A stretch of DNA of 64,000 nt from Desulfatitalea alkaliphila (GTDB lineage: Bacteria > Desulfobacterota > Desulfobacteria > Desulfobacterales > Desulfosarcinaceae). The number at the start of each line of letters is the position of its first letter. Position 1 is the first letter of the stretch. Both the position numbers and the translations under genes were made by a program. Of this stretch, positions 1-9,194 are shown piece after piece. The DNA is taken from contig NZ_JALJRB010000003.1 in assembly GCF_022968795.1 (NCBI RefSeq), forward strand, positions 186,001-250,000, read 5' to 3'. The notes beneath the pieces are model-generated. The model saw nothing but the letters and a program-made list of their open reading frames with translations. It was not told the DNA's origin and did not search any database.

Positions 1-3000
1 GGTGGCGCTGCGCGCCCAGATCCGGCACGCCAGGGTTTGGTACAGCAACCAGCCGTTGACCAGCGCATTCACGGAGGGATCGGGCGTTTCTACGCTGACC
101 GCGCCCAGGGTGTGCGCCCAGTGCTGCCAGACCGCATCGAGGGCGGCCTGCGCGGCGGCCGATCCGCCATGGTGTTTGACCAGCCGGCGGGCATCGTCGG
201 CGTCACGCCCCACGCCGAGCCTGAAGACCACCTCTCGCTCCTGCCCGTCAGCCAAATCAAAGCCCACTTGAATCGCGGCGCACGGATCCAAGGCGGCCCC
301 CACCTTGCCGGAAAGGCGCGTGCGCATCATCGCGGCCGGACGCCGCAGCGACCCGTTGCGCCCCAGAAATTCAGTCCGATCGCCGGTGACGGTGCAGTTG
401 GTATCACCGACGGCAAAGAACGCCACCCGGTCCCGAAACGCCGTGTTAAAGCGGTTGCGCGCAAACAGTGCGCCGCTGTGGGGATCGCGTTCGGTGATGA
501 CGTGCATGCCCGCATTCGCACGCAGATCGCCAAGCACCCATTCCGCGTACCCCGTCGCGGAAATCTTGCGCGAGCGGCCCGAGATGTTGCGCACTTTGAG
601 CACCATGTATTTGACGGCGGCATCCAGGGCCACGTAAACCCACAACTCTGAGTGGATACCGCGCTCGGTGTGTTCGAAAACGCTGTAGCCGAATCCGTGC
701 CGGGTGACGTAGGGCGTGGCGCCGCGGCGGGGCAGCGGCGTTGGCGACCAGAAGTGGCCCCGTTCTTCATCCCTGAGGTAAAACGCCTCTCCGCACGCAT
801 CTCCGATCGGATCGTTGGCCCAGGGGGTCAGACGGAATTCGTGGGCATTCTCGCTCCAGGTATAAGCCGAGCCGCTCTCCGAGACGACCGTGCCGAAGTG
901 CGGGTTGGCCAGAACGTTCACCCAGGACGCCGGTGTCACCCGCCCTTGGGCGGTGGTAATGACATATTCGCGCCCATCCGGGGTAAAACCGCCCAACCCG
1001 TTGAAAAACCGCAGATCGTGGCGAGGCAAAGGCGCCACCGCCGTGGGCGCGGAGCGATGGCTGCGGGTCGGGACGAGCAGGGGCGTCGAAGCCTCACCCA
1101 AATGGCGCCGGCTGAGCTGCTCCGCCAGCGTCCCCCGGCGGTCACTGATGATGGCACGGGCGGCCGATTGGATCAGGATTTGGTCCTCCTCCGCGATCTG
1201 CTCCACGGCCCTGACAAAAATGCCCCCGGGGCGATCCAGCACGTTTGTTTCGGTACTCGCGGCGATAATCCCCATGATCTCGTCGTGCAGCAGTTGGCGG
1301 TAACCGGCGTGATCTTCGTACCAGATCATCAGATCCACCGCCAATCCCTTCAGACGCCAGAAGGCATGGGCCTGGACCATTTGGCGCACCAGTTCGATGT
1401 TGGCCCCGTCCTCAATCCGCAGCAGAACGATCGGCAAATCGCCGGAGATGGCATACCCCCAGAGCCCGGACTGCCCCCGACGGTTGCGGGCGAGCACCTT
1501 CGGGTCGGCTCTGAGGGCGCCATCGGCATAAAGGATCGAACCGGCCAGGGTCCCATAGAGCTGGGCATCGGCCTGGGATGCATTCAACTGACGCAACAGC
1601 ACCTGGCCGTGGGTCCAGGCCAGATCGAAGACGCGGTCGGCCAGGCGCGGGTCCTGGTATTTTTCCACCAGGCGCAGAGCACCTTCGCGGGATTCCGCGA
1701 TGCCGGAGACGATGTTGATGGTGACCGAGGCCTGGGGTTCGAGGGTCACCCTGCATTGGATGGCCACAATGGGGTCGAGCACCGAACCCTCGCTGCCCGA
1801 AAGCGCCCCCGTAAAGAATCCGCCGGCCCCGCGCATGGCCTGCGGTGCGGCAACGGTGTTGCCGCGCCCGATGAACCGCATGCGATCCGTTTCATAGGAA
1901 ACCATGCCGCTGCGGGCCCCGTGCACGGCCATCAAGTGCAGCATCCAGGGGGTCTGCTCGCCTTGGGAACGGGGACGGCGCGTGCACAGGATCGCCTGCT
2001 GCCGGGGGACGATCTCAGTCTGCACAAACAGATTGCTGAAGGCCGGATGCTGGGCATCCGCGGCCTGTGGCGCCAGAACCACCTCCGCATAACTCGCTAC
2101 GTCGATCTTGCGGCGTGATCGGCTGCGATTGGTGATGCGCACCCGGCGCAGTTCGATGTCATCCTCTATGGAAACGGAGATCTCGGTATGGGTGTCATAG
2201 TCGCGGTTGCCGGCCCGGAACTCGGCCCGGCCTTCGGAAAAAATCGCCTCAAACCGCTTGGCACGCTTGAGGGTCGGCTGATGGGTGGTCGACCAGAAGG
2301 CCCTGCTGGACACGTCACGGATGTAACAGAACGTGCCCCAATGGTCCAAAGTGCGGTCCTCGCGCCAACGGGTGACCGCCAGGTCCTTCCAGCGGCTGTA
2401 GCCGCCACCGGCATTGGTGATCATCACATGGTAGCGGCCGTTGGAAAGCAACTGCACCTGGGGGTTGGGCGTGTCGGGGCTCGCAAAAAGGCGCATCGGC
2501 ACCTCCGATGCGCCGGCAGGTGTTTGGTGCTCTGCAATTTCGGTGGTATGGGCATAGGATGCCACCGCCTTGGGAATACGCTCCTGGAGCAGCAGCCGGG
2601 TGGCCTGGAACATGGGCACCGATTCGAACCGCTTTTGCATCGGCCGGTCCAGCAGCAAGTGGGCCAGGGACAGCAGGCTCATCCCCTGGTGATGGGCCAT
2701 GAACGAGCGCACCACGACGCTGGTTTTTCCACTTGGCAGCCGCGACGGCGTGTGATCGATGGCTTCATAGAAGCCGTAACGGGTCTCGAGGCCGTCGGCG
2801 GCAAGCCGCTCCAGGTTCAGGCACGCCTGCTCGGGCGCCACCATCAGGGCCAGGGCCGACGCATAGGGCGCAATCACCAGATCCTCGGCCAGCCCGCGCT
2901 TGAGCCCCAGGCCGGGCACGCCGAAGGCGCGGTACTGGTAGTTGCGATGCACATCGATGGCATTGTAGCCGGACTCCGAAATGCCCCATGGCACACCGCG

Positions 3001-6000
3001 TTTCTTGCCATAGGCGATCTGCCGGGCCACCGCCGCCCGGCAGGTCTGGTCGAGCAAGGTGCGCTCGTAAGTCGGCATCACCAGCAGCGGCATCAGGTAC
3101 TCGAACATCGAGCCGCTCCAGGACAGCAGGATCGGTTCGCCTTCGGCGAGGGTCAACAACCGTCCCAGGGCGAACCAGCTCTCTTGCGGCAACTGCCCCT
3201 GGGCGATCGCCACAAAACATGCGAACCGCGCCTCGGAAGCCAGCAGATCGTAAAAACCGGCATCCTGCCGGTGTTCGGCGGCATTGTAGCCGATTACCAG
3301 CAGGTGACGCTTCTCGTCATACAGAAAATCATATTCCATCCGGGCGAGCAGTTCACATTGCCGGGCAAGCCCTTTGATGGTTGCAAGCCTTGCTTGGGCG
3401 TTGCGGCTGCCTTCGGCAATGCGGCGCTGCAGGTTTTTCGTCCATGCCTGTCCCCCGGAGGATCCCGTGCCGCTGAACTGCCGGGCGATGGTCGGCCGGA
3501 TTGTTTCTTCCAGGAGCGCCAGCTCGGACAGCGTGGGGATTTCGTCGAGAGCGGGTAAATCACCGGGCCCGTCTCCGGCAATCAGAATGTCCGTCCACGG
3601 GGCAAGCGTCATCAGTTCGGCGCGGGCGCCCGCACATTGTCCGGCAAAAGCGCGGGCCCACCCCCCCAAGGGGCTTTCAAGGTCCACGGCGCGCGTTTCC
3701 AGATCGGCGACCCATTCCTCGGCGGAAACCGCCAACCGATCGAGGCACCGGCGCAGCGCCGTCAGCGTGGCGGGCGGGTCCTGCGTCGCGGCGGCCAGGT
3801 CCTGTTCCAGCGCCATGAGCCGGGCCGCGTCGTGGCCTTCCGGCACACCGGCCGCGGCATCCGCGACAATATCGAAGGTGTCGCGCAAACCCTCGAACAG
3901 GCGGGTCCCCGGGATCTTGTGTTCGGCCAGGGCGGACAGTCCGGGTTGCAAGGTCAACAAGTGGCCGGCCAGGTTGCCGCTGTCCACCGACGAAATGTAT
4001 CGGGGCGCCAGGGGTTCCAGGGTTCGGGTGTCGTACCAGTTGTAAAAGTGCCCCCGGTGGCGTTCCAGGGACGCCATGGTGCGCAGCGCTTTGTCGGTGC
4101 GGTCGAGCAGTTGCCCGGCCGCAATATACCCGAAATCGTAGGCCGCCAGATTGGCCAACAGGGCAAGGCCCATGTTGGTCGGCGATGTGCGGTGGGCGAC
4201 GACCGCCACGGGATGCTCCTGAAAATTATCCGGCGGCAACCAATGGTCTTCTTCGCCCACGAAGGTCTCGAAAAAAGCCCATGTTTTCCGGGACAGCCTG
4301 CGCAGAAAGCGCATCTGGTCCGTTGTGAGGCTTTCGCGACGCAACAGCTGGGGTTGGCTGATCCACCATGCAATCACCGGAGAGGTACACCAGAGGACCA
4401 ACAGGGGCCCCGCCACCCAGAGCGCTGCCGGCCGGTAAAGGACCAGGAAGACCGTCGCGGCGGCGGCCAAAGTGGGGGCAAACCACATGGTGCGCCAGGC
4501 GTCGGCCAGGCCTGCGCGGCCCTGGCGCTCCGCATCCTCGGCCAGATGCCATTGCAGCAGTCTTTTGTGGCTGATCAGCATCCGCCAGATGACGCGCACA
4601 ACTGCATCCAGGCTGAAGAAGCCTTCATAGGGCAAGCAGACGAGGGTGAAGACCGGCTGAACCACGTGCCGGCGGGCTGCCTGCATGGCGGCGGATACGT
4701 GCTGCCGAAGGGTCACGTCGTCGGTTTTTTGCAAGCCGGTCAAAACCGAGGACAGCAAGGCGGGGCCCAGGACAATGCCGATCACCGTCAGGGTCCAGAA
4801 CCAGGGCGCCGCCAACGCGGTCCAGCCCAGCAGCAGCAGCAGCGTCAACGCCGCGGCCATCAAACTGCGCCGCAGGTTGTCGAAAATCTTCCAGCGCGAC
4901 AACAACGAAAGCGGATTGCGCCTGCGGCGCGGATCGGGTACGGGGATATCCGGCAACAGCCAGCGAGCGATCTGCCAGTCGCCGCGAATCCACCGGTGCC
5001 GTCGGCTCACATCCGTGCTGTAGCGCGACGGGTACTCCTCGTACAACTGCACATCGCTCAGCAACCCGGCCCTGGCGTAGCACCCCTCGAGCAGATCGTG
5101 ACTGAGAATCCGGTTCTCCGGAAAACGGCCGTTCATGGCCCGTTCGAAGGCATCCACGTCATAGATGCCCTTGCCGATGAACGAGCCTTCGCCGAACAGG
5201 TCCTGGTAGACATCGGAAACCGTGCGTGTGTACGGATCGATGCCGGGCTCGATGGCGCACATGTACGCATAGCGGGACCGGTCGGTGCCGGACAGGCTCA
5301 CCGCCACGCGTGGCTGAAGAATGCCGTATCCCGCAACCACCCGCTGCCGGCTTTCGTCGTAGCGTGCCCGATTGAGCGGATGCGCCATGGCGCCCACGAA
5401 GTGCCATGCCGTATCGCGCGCCAGTTGGGTATCGGTATCCAGGGTGATCACATATTTGACGTTCGACAGGAATCGCGTGTCACCGACGACGAGGGCAAAT
5501 CGATCCGCCGCGCCATCCGCCGCCCCGTCGCGCAAAAGCCGGTTCAAATCCGTGAGCTTGCCCCGTTTGCGCTCGTACCCCATCCAGATCCGGTCCACCG
5601 GATTCCAGCGGCGCGGGCGATGAAACAGGAAAAAATGATCGCCCTTCGCATTGCGGTACTTGGCATTGAGCGCTTCGATGTGCCGGCGCGCCGATGCCAG
5701 CAGCAGATCGTCCTCAGGCAACGTTTCCTCGGGCGCGTCGCTGAAATCGGTCAACAATCCGAAATGCAGATGGTCGTCCCGATTGGCCAGAAAGCGCACT
5801 TCCAGCGCCTCGGACAACATTTCGACGCCCCGAACGTCGGCCAGCATCGTCGGGACGACCACCAGGGTGCGCAGCTCCGACGGAATGCCTTGGGAGAAGT
5901 CCATGCGCGGCAACGGCCGTGGCGTCGTCAGCAATGTCGCCAGCCAGTTCACCAGGGCGATCGCCAATTGACTGGTGCACAGCACCAAGAGCAGCCCAAC

Positions 6001-7413
6001 CAGACCAAGGGCCCAACCGTGCAATCCACCGGCAAACGCCTTGGCCACGAGCGACCCGGTGAATATCGCCGTCAGCAGCAATATGGCGCCGCCATACAGC
6101 GTCAGCGGGTAGCGGCGGCCGCTACGGCGAAAGACATCGGCCGCCGAGGTGCGCGCGGTCGCCGCTTTCTCGAGCTGCGCCAAGCCTTCATTAACCAGGT
6201 AGAAGCCGACATGCGCCGCGCGATCACCGACGCCCTTGCGCGCCGCGCACTCCCGGGCCATGCGGATCGCCCGGCGCGCCACTTCGTTCTCCGAGTGCGG
6301 ACTCTTCTTGGCGATCTTTTCCACGACATGGCGGTAGCGGTCGCGGGTGGCGAAATCCATCTTGTCGTAAACGTCGCCGGGGTCCTCGCGCAGGGTCTGC
6401 TCCACCACACTCATCGTCTCGACAAACTCGCGCCAATCCATCGCCGCCAGAAAACGCAGCGTGCCGATGGCGTTGCTCATCGAGACCTGGTCGGCCGCCT
6501 GCTGTTGGTTCTCCGCGTGCACCGACTGCTCGATGGTCAGGCCGACCACGGCCAACTGCTGTTCCAGCCAGGTCAGCGGCAGGGAAAGGGAAGGCCCCCG
6601 ACCTTGCAGAAGACGCGCATACTCCGCGACGAAAGAACTCGTCAGGGTCTGCTGCGACCGCGCCATGTCCGCCACCGCCAAAATCAGGTTCCCGGGGTCT
6701 TTGCCGGCAACGGCGGTCATTTGGTCGGCCCAATGGATCGCATGATTGCGTGCCTTCCGGCCGGCAGCGATCCGGACGACGACACGTCGGATATTTTCAA
6801 TCAGGGCAAGGCGCAGCATGATGGGAATGGCCCACAGTTCACCCAGTGTCAGGACGCTCTTGCTCTGGTAGGCGGCGACGAAGCCGCTGAGGTTTTCCGC
6901 ATCCGTGCGCCCATCGCCGTGGGCGATGATCTCCAGCGCAATGGCGTACACCCGCGGAAAGCCGGCCATCGCGCCATTGAGCAAGCTCGGCAGTTCCTGG
7001 CTGTATCCCTTGGGCAGGTGTCGCCGAGCGGTTCGAATCTGCTCCTCGATCAAATAGAAGTTGTCGAGCAGCCACTCGCCGCCCGGGACGATCCGATGTC
7101 CGGCCGTGACGGCTTCCGTCAGCAGGTGACGGGAATCGATCAAGACGCAGGCATTCTCCTCCAGGCGGGCCAGCAGGCGCGACGCGTGGCGTCCCGAATG
7201 CAGCCGGTGCGTTTCCGCCATCGCCTTGGCATGCCGGTTCATCTGGTCGCGGTTGAACAATTCCGACCGCAACGGCGGGTCCTCGACCGTGACGGCGCAC
7301 TCGGTCTTCAGGCGGAAGAAGCGCGCCCACAACTGCATGAAGGCATCATGGATGCTCGCCTTGGCCTTGGTGACCCAACCACGGCTATCCATTGCAGGCA
7401 GATCACGCTGCAT
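1..7413 (-). CDS. ndvB: Cyclic beta-1,2-glucan synthase, NdvB/ChvB type (3' end outside window)
   Basis: This is an inner-membrane enzyme that builds and cyclises periplasmic beta-1,2-glucan from UDP-glucose. I see 2471 in-frame codons with no stop, running off the window. The family is usually about 2800 residues, so roughly 350 C-terminal residues are missing. In order there is an N-terminal region with NLSGFVAAYQSKSVLTLGEL; membrane segments near 434-505; a GT84 glycosyltransferase core with DTDTQ near 657 and RHRWIRGDWQ near 808; more membrane segments near 850-900 and 975-1020; a glycoamylase-like domain near 1290-1530; and two GH94-type repeats, near 1690 and 2170. ATG at 7413 is the first ATG after an in-frame stop, but it has no clear ribosome site. 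A leader ORF with a strong one overlaps it by 11 bases. The long open frames on the opposite strand are shadows. Confidence 0.95.
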   Translation of the reverse strand, partial: MQRDLPAMDSRGWVTKAKASIHDAFMQLWARFFRLKTECAVTVEDPPLRSELFNRDQMNRHAKAMAETHRLHSGRHASRLLARLEENACVLIDSRHLLTEAVTAGHRIVPGGEWLLDNFYLIEEQIRTARRHLPKGYSQELPSLLNGAMAGFPRVYAIALEIIAHGDGRTDAENLSGFVAAYQSKSVLTLGELWAIPIMLRLALIENIRRVVVRIAAGRKARNHAIHWADQMTAVAGKDPGNLILAVADMARSQQTLTSSFVAEYARLLQGRGPSLSLPLTWLEQQLAVVGLTIEQSVHAENQQQAADQVSMSNAIGTLRFLAAMDWREFVETMSVVEQTLREDPGDVYDKMDFATRDRYRHVVEKIAKKSPHSENEVARRAIRMARECAARKGVGDRAAHVGFYLVNEGLAQLEKAATARTSAADVFRRSGRRYPLTLYGGAILLLTAIFTGSLVAKAFAGGLHGWALGLVGLLLVLCTSQLAIALVNWLATLLTTPRPLPRMDFSQGIPSELRTLVVVPTMLADVRGVEMLSEALEVRFLANRDDHLHFGLLTDFSDAPEETLPEDDLLLASARRHIEALNAKYRNAKGDHFFLFHRPRRWNPVDRIWMGYERKRGKLTDLNRLLRDGAADGAADRFALVVGDTRFLSNVKYVITLDTDTQLARDTAWHFVGAMAHPLNRARYDESRQRVVAGYGILQPRVAVSLSGTDRSRYAYMCAIEPGIDPYTRTVSDVYQDLFGEGSFIGKGIYDVDAFERAMNGRFPENRILSHDLLEGCYARAGLLSDVQLYEEYPSRYSTDVSRRHRWIRGDWQIARWLLPDIPVPDPRRRRNPLSLLSRWKIFDNLRRSLMAAALTLLLLLGWTALAAPWFWTLTVIGIVLGPALLSSVLTGLQKTDDVTLRQHVSAAMQAARRHVVQPVFTLVCLPYEGFFSLDAVVRVIWRMLISHKRLLQWHLAEDAERQGRAGLADAWRTMWFAPTLAAAATVFLVLYRPAALWVAGPLLVLWCTSPVIAWWISQPQLLRRESLTTDQMRFLRRLSRKTWAFFETFVGEEDHWLPPDNFQEHPVAVVAHRTSPTNMGLALLANLAAYDFGYIAAGQLLDRTDKALRTMASLERHRGHFYNWYDTRTLEPLAPRYISSVDSGNLAGHLLTLQPGLSALAEHKIPGTRLFEGLRDTFDIVADAAAGVPEGHDAARLMALEQDLAAATQDPPATLTALRRCLDRLAVSAEEWVADLETRAVDLESPLGGWARAFAGQCAGARAELMTLAPWTDILIAGDGPGDLPALDEIPTLSELALLEETIRPTIARQFSGTGSSGGQAWTKNLQRRIAEGSRNAQARLATIKGLARQCELLARMEYDFLYDEKRHLLVIGYNAAEHRQDAGFYDLLASEARFACFVAIAQGQLPQESWFALGRLLTLAEGEPILLSWSGSMFEYLMPLLVMPTYERTLLDQTCRAAVARQIAYGKKRGVPWGISESGYNAIDVHRNYQYRAFGVPGLGLKRGLAEDLVIAPYASALALMVAPEQACLNLERLAADGLETRYGFYEAIDHTPSRLPSGKTSVVVRSFMAHHQGMSLLSLAHLLLDRPMQKRFESVPMFQATRLLLQERIPKAVASYAHTTEIAEHQTPAGASEVPMRLFASPDTPNPQVQLLSNGRYHVMITNAGGGYSRWKDLAVTRWREDRTLDHWGTFCYIRDVSSRAFWSTTHQPTLKRAKRFEAIFSEGRAEFRAGNRDYDTHTEISVSIEDDIELRRVRITNRSRSRRKIDVASYAEVVLAPQAADAQHPAFSNLFVQTEIVPRQQAILCTRRPRSQGEQTPWMLHLMAVHGARSGMVSYETDRMRFIGRGNTVAAPQAMRGAGGFFTGALSGSEGSVLDPIVAIQCRVTLEPQASVTINIVSGIAESREGALRLVEKYQDPRLADRVFDLAWTHGQVLLRQLNASQADAQLYGTLAGSILYADGALRADPKVLARNRRGQSGLWGYAISGDLPIVLLRIEDGANIELVRQMVQAHAFWRLKGLAVDLMIWYEDHAGYRQLLHDEIMGIIAASTETNVLDRPGGIFVRAVEQIAEEDQILIQSAARAIISDRRGTLAEQLSRRHLGEASTPLLVPTRSHRSAPTAVAPLPRHDLRFFNGLGGFTPDGREYVITTAQGRVTPASWVNVLANPHFGTVVSESGSAYTWSENAHEFRLTPWANDPIGDACGEAFYLRDEERGHFWSPTPLPRRGATPYVTRHGFGYSVFEHTERGIHSELWVYVALDAAVKYMVLKVRNISGRSRKISATGYAEWVLGDLRANAGMHVITERDPHSGALFARNRFNTAFRDRVAFFAVGDTNCTVTGDRTEFLGRNGSLRRPAAMMRTRLSGKVGAALDPCAAIQVGFDLADGQEREVVFRLGVGRDADDARRLVKHHGGSAAAQAALDAVWQHWAHTLGAVSVETPDPSVNALVNGWLLYQTLACRIWARSAT

Positions 7414-7498
7414 GGCACCACACAATCCGGCAGTCGCCCGGCAAAACGTCCCCGCTCGCAATGCTTTCCATCACGCCTTGTTTCCAGAGCGTTGCCAT
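7403..7498 (-). CDS. 31-residue leader ORF overlapping the start of the glucan synthase gene
   Basis: A short frame starts at ATG 7498, 5-8 bases after a strong AAAGGAGAGG ribosome site. It encodes MATLWKQGVMESIASGDVLP and eleven more residues, and stops at 7403-7405, 11 bases inside the glucan synthase frame. The large gene's own ATG has no good ribosome site, so ribosomes may load here and reinitiate. A frameshift that separates the true N-terminus from the rest is the alternative. No known family is recognised. Confidence 0.5.
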   Translation of the reverse strand: MATLWKQGVMESIASGDVLPGDCRIVWCHAA

Positions 7499-7536
7499 AC
7501 CCTCTCCTTTCAGACCCCCCACTTGCATCCGATCTT

Positions 7537-7569
7537 GCCGGCAAGGGGCCCCCGTGGGTCCCTGCCGGC
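7537..7569. other. GC-rich stem-loop ahead of the glucan synthase leader
   Basis: The arms GCCGGCA (7537-7543) and TGCCGGC (7563-7569) continue inward as an imperfect GGG/CCC stem. The structure lies between the khpA stop and the ribosome site of the leader ORF. It has no U-tract on either strand. It could be a Rho-assisted terminator for khpA or a 5' leader structure for the glucan synthase mRNA. Confidence 0.4.
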
Positions 7570-7594
7570 GCATCACGCCTGCTGAAGTCGGTTG

Positions 7595-7825
7595 TTACTC
7601 GACGATTTCCAGCACCGTGTGCCGTTTCTCCTTGGCGGCCACCGCATTCAATATGGTCCGAATCGCTCCGGCGGTTCGCCCCTGCTTGCCGATGATCTTA
7701 CCGATGTCCTGCTTGGCCACCTTGAGTTCCAGGATGGATGTGTGCGTTCCTCCCACTTCATTGACGAAAACGACTTCCGGTTGATCGACCAAGGCGCGCG
7801 CAATAGCTTCAATGATTTCTTTCAT
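7595..7825 (-). CDS. khpA: KH-domain RNA-binding protein KhpA
   Basis: A 76-residue single KH domain protein. It ends in the usual KhpA pattern, with the RNA-binding GxxG loop in IIGKQGRT followed by an alpha helix (AGAIRTIL). KhpA proteins bind RNA in the cytoplasm, often together with KhpB/Jag. I chose ATG 7825 because AGGAG lies just upstream; a longer frame to 7855 lacks such a site. The gene stands alone between the glucan synthase and a stress-type cluster, not in an rpsP-rimM-trmD operon, so it may be a second, paralogous copy. Confidence 0.85.
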   Translation of the reverse strand: MKEIIEAIARALVDQPEVVFVNEVGGTHTSILELKVAKQDIGKIIGKQGRTAGAIRTILNAVAAKEKRHTVLEIVE

Positions 7826-7953
7826 AGCGTATCTCCTGTTCCTGTTTGACATCAATCAAGTGGACGATGGAAATGGTCGGGGCAATGCCCCACAGGGCAA
7901 CTGAATCTATTGAATGGTCCGAGAGAGGTTATCCAATAGCGGGCGGCAGGTCT

Positions 7954-7979
7954 GCCGTCCGGTCTTGGAACCGGACGGC
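7954..7979. terminator. Perfect 10-bp stem-loop, terminator-like
   Basis: GCCGTCCGGT, a 6-base loop and ACCGGACGGC form a perfect hairpin in the gap between the small membrane gene at 8035 and khpA. On the minus strand it lies 56 bases after the membrane gene stop and lacks a U-tract. On the plus strand a T-rich stretch follows about ten bases later. A terminator is the simplest reading, and a leader structure of khpA is possible. Confidence 0.45.
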
Positions 7980-8034
7980 GACCTATTACTTTTTCTTTGC
8001 ACGTCATTTTCTCGATAGGTGCATTAGCCTCTGA

Positions 8035-8226
8035 TCAACGCCCGATGCGAATGGTGGAAATGTTCCCGATGACCCCGAAAACACTCAACAGCCAGATAAT
8101 CACCGCAATGATCACCACAACGTTCAGTATTTTCTTCACGGTCGCCTGCATCGGAATGTAGCTGTTGATCAGCCAAAGCACCACGCCAACGACCACCAGA
8201 ACGATGATCAGATTGCTTAACGGCAT
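8035..8226 (-). CDS. Small membrane protein, Thivi_2564 type
   Basis: A 63-residue protein with two hydrophobic helices, about 5-23 and 35-52, separated by a short segment with IPMQATVKKILN. The sequence resembles the Thivi_2564 family of small inner-membrane proteins, whose function is unknown and whose genes often sit with CsbD, BON and similar stress genes, as here. An AAAGGAG ribosome site precedes the ATG. It lies downstream of the BON lipoprotein gene on the same strand and is probably cotranscribed with it. Confidence 0.8.
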   Translation of the reverse strand: MPLSNLIIVLVVVGVVLWLINSYIPMQATVKKILNVVVIIAVIIWLLSVFGVIGNISTIRIGR

Positions 8227-8283
8227 GACGGGTCTCCTTTCCTGCTCTGGATGTGCTGCATTTTCCGAAAGCTGTGACGATGA

Positions 8284-8598
8284 TCACTTCACGATAAGAT
8301 CGTTCTTCACGGCACCGACCCCCTGCACACTTCGGGCAATCTCTCCTGCTCTGTTGACGGCATCTTGGCTATTCACGAAACCGCTCAGTTGAACGGTACC
8401 CTTGAAGGTTTCCACGCTGATTTCGAATGACCTGAGAAAATCATCGGCGGCGAGCAAGGATTTCACCTTGGTCGTAATAACAGTGTCGTCAACATACTCA
8501 CCGGTACCGGACTGCTTAGCGGTCGACGCGCATGCCGCCAAACCCACAACCAGCAGCAAAATCACAAGATATTGAAAAATTCTCTTGTTCGTGTTCAT
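8284..8598 (-). CDS. BON-domain lipoprotein (OsmY-like)
   Basis: A 104-residue lipoprotein with one BON domain. A hydrophobic signal ends in a lipobox (GLAAC), which predicts cleavage and lipid attachment at the Cys. The BON domain follows from about residue 35 and has the typical DDTVITTKVKSLLAA start and a GTVQLSGFV strand motif. BON domains are thought to bind phospholipid at the cell envelope, and OsmY relatives are induced by osmotic stress. ATG 8598 was chosen because AAAGGAG lies upstream. It sits between CsbD and the small membrane protein. Confidence 0.88.
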   Translation of the reverse strand: MNTNKRIFQYLVILLLVVGLAACASTAKQSGTGEYVDDTVITTKVKSLLAADDFLRSFEISVETFKGTVQLSGFVNSQDAVNRAGEIARSVQGVGAVKNDLIVK

Positions 8599-8673
8599 GG
8601 TCCGCACTCCTTTTTTTGGGCGCACCTCAAGCGGTTAGCGACAAGCGATCCATCTTGGGCGGCGCCATCCAAC

Positions 8674-8853
8674 CTACTTATCAAAGACCTTCTTGACCTC
8701 GCCGACCTTTTCCTGAACCTTGCCGGCGTTGCCCTCCGCCTTGCCTTCGGACGCCAAATCCGGATTGTTGGTCACTTTTCCGGCGACTTCCTTGATCTTT
8801 CCCTTGACCTTGTGCCATTTTCCCTGCGCTTCGTCTTTCATGCTCGATTTCAT
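8674..8853 (-). CDS. CsbD family stress protein
   Basis: A 59-residue, highly charged, Lys/Glu-rich protein starting MKSSMKDEAQGKWHKVKGKI. It has the repeated KxKE/GK pattern and the NPDLASEGKAEGNAGKVQEK segment typical of CsbD proteins. These are small hydrophilic proteins of unknown mechanism, made under general stress in many bacteria. GGGAGG precedes the ATG at 8853. It is part of the same-strand cluster with the BON lipoprotein and the coiled-coil protein. Confidence 0.87.
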   Translation of the reverse strand: MKSSMKDEAQGKWHKVKGKIKEVAGKVTNNPDLASEGKAEGNAGKVQEKVGEVKKVFDK

Positions 8854-8881
8854 GGTCTTGCCTCCCTTGGGTTGGTTCGTT

Positions 8882-9160
8882 TCACGATAGATATCCGGCC
8901 AGGCTTTTCATGGCCTTCACGATGTCCACGATCGCTTCGTGGATGCCCTCACCATATTGGCCGCCCTCCGAAACGGCTTTTTTTTCGACCTTTTCTTTGA
9001 CCGTGGACTTGATTGATTGCAACTGTTGAACGTGCCGTTCGAACTGAATCCGGTGCGTTTCTTCAAGCTCCTCAAGAATGTTGGCGTTGATTTGATGCAC
9101 CAGCGCATCGGCTTCCGCCATCAACTGGTCGATTTCCGGGGTGATGTATTTCGTTGCCAT
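8882..9160 (-). CDS. Small coiled-coil protein of unknown function
   Basis: A 92-residue soluble protein, mostly helical. Residues 12-65 have a heptad-like distribution (ADALVHQINANILEELEET) that suggests a coiled coil, followed by an acidic helix with a Gly-rich hinge. I do not recognise a family. The ATG at 9160 is preceded by AAAGGAG at good spacing, so expression is likely. It lies 13 bases after the kinase stop and just before CsbD on the same strand, so it probably belongs to the same stress operon. Confidence 0.7.
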   Translation of the reverse strand: MATKYITPEIDQLMAEADALVHQINANILEELEETHRIQFERHVQQLQSIKSTVKEKVEKKAVSEGGQYGEGIHEAIVDIVKAMKSLAGYLS

Positions 9161-9194
9161 GGTGTCTCCTTTCCGATGGTCGGGACGAATGCAA

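Noticed and set aside
652-3558. Long plus-strand frames (652-2118, 2188-3558)
   Set aside because: They are also antisense to the glucan synthase gene and have no recognised domain.
3637-7695. A 1352-codon open frame on the plus strand opposite the glucan synthase gene
   Set aside because: It is antisense to a gene with clear GT84 and GH94 motifs. GC-rich third positions keep the opposite frame open. No family motif is present.
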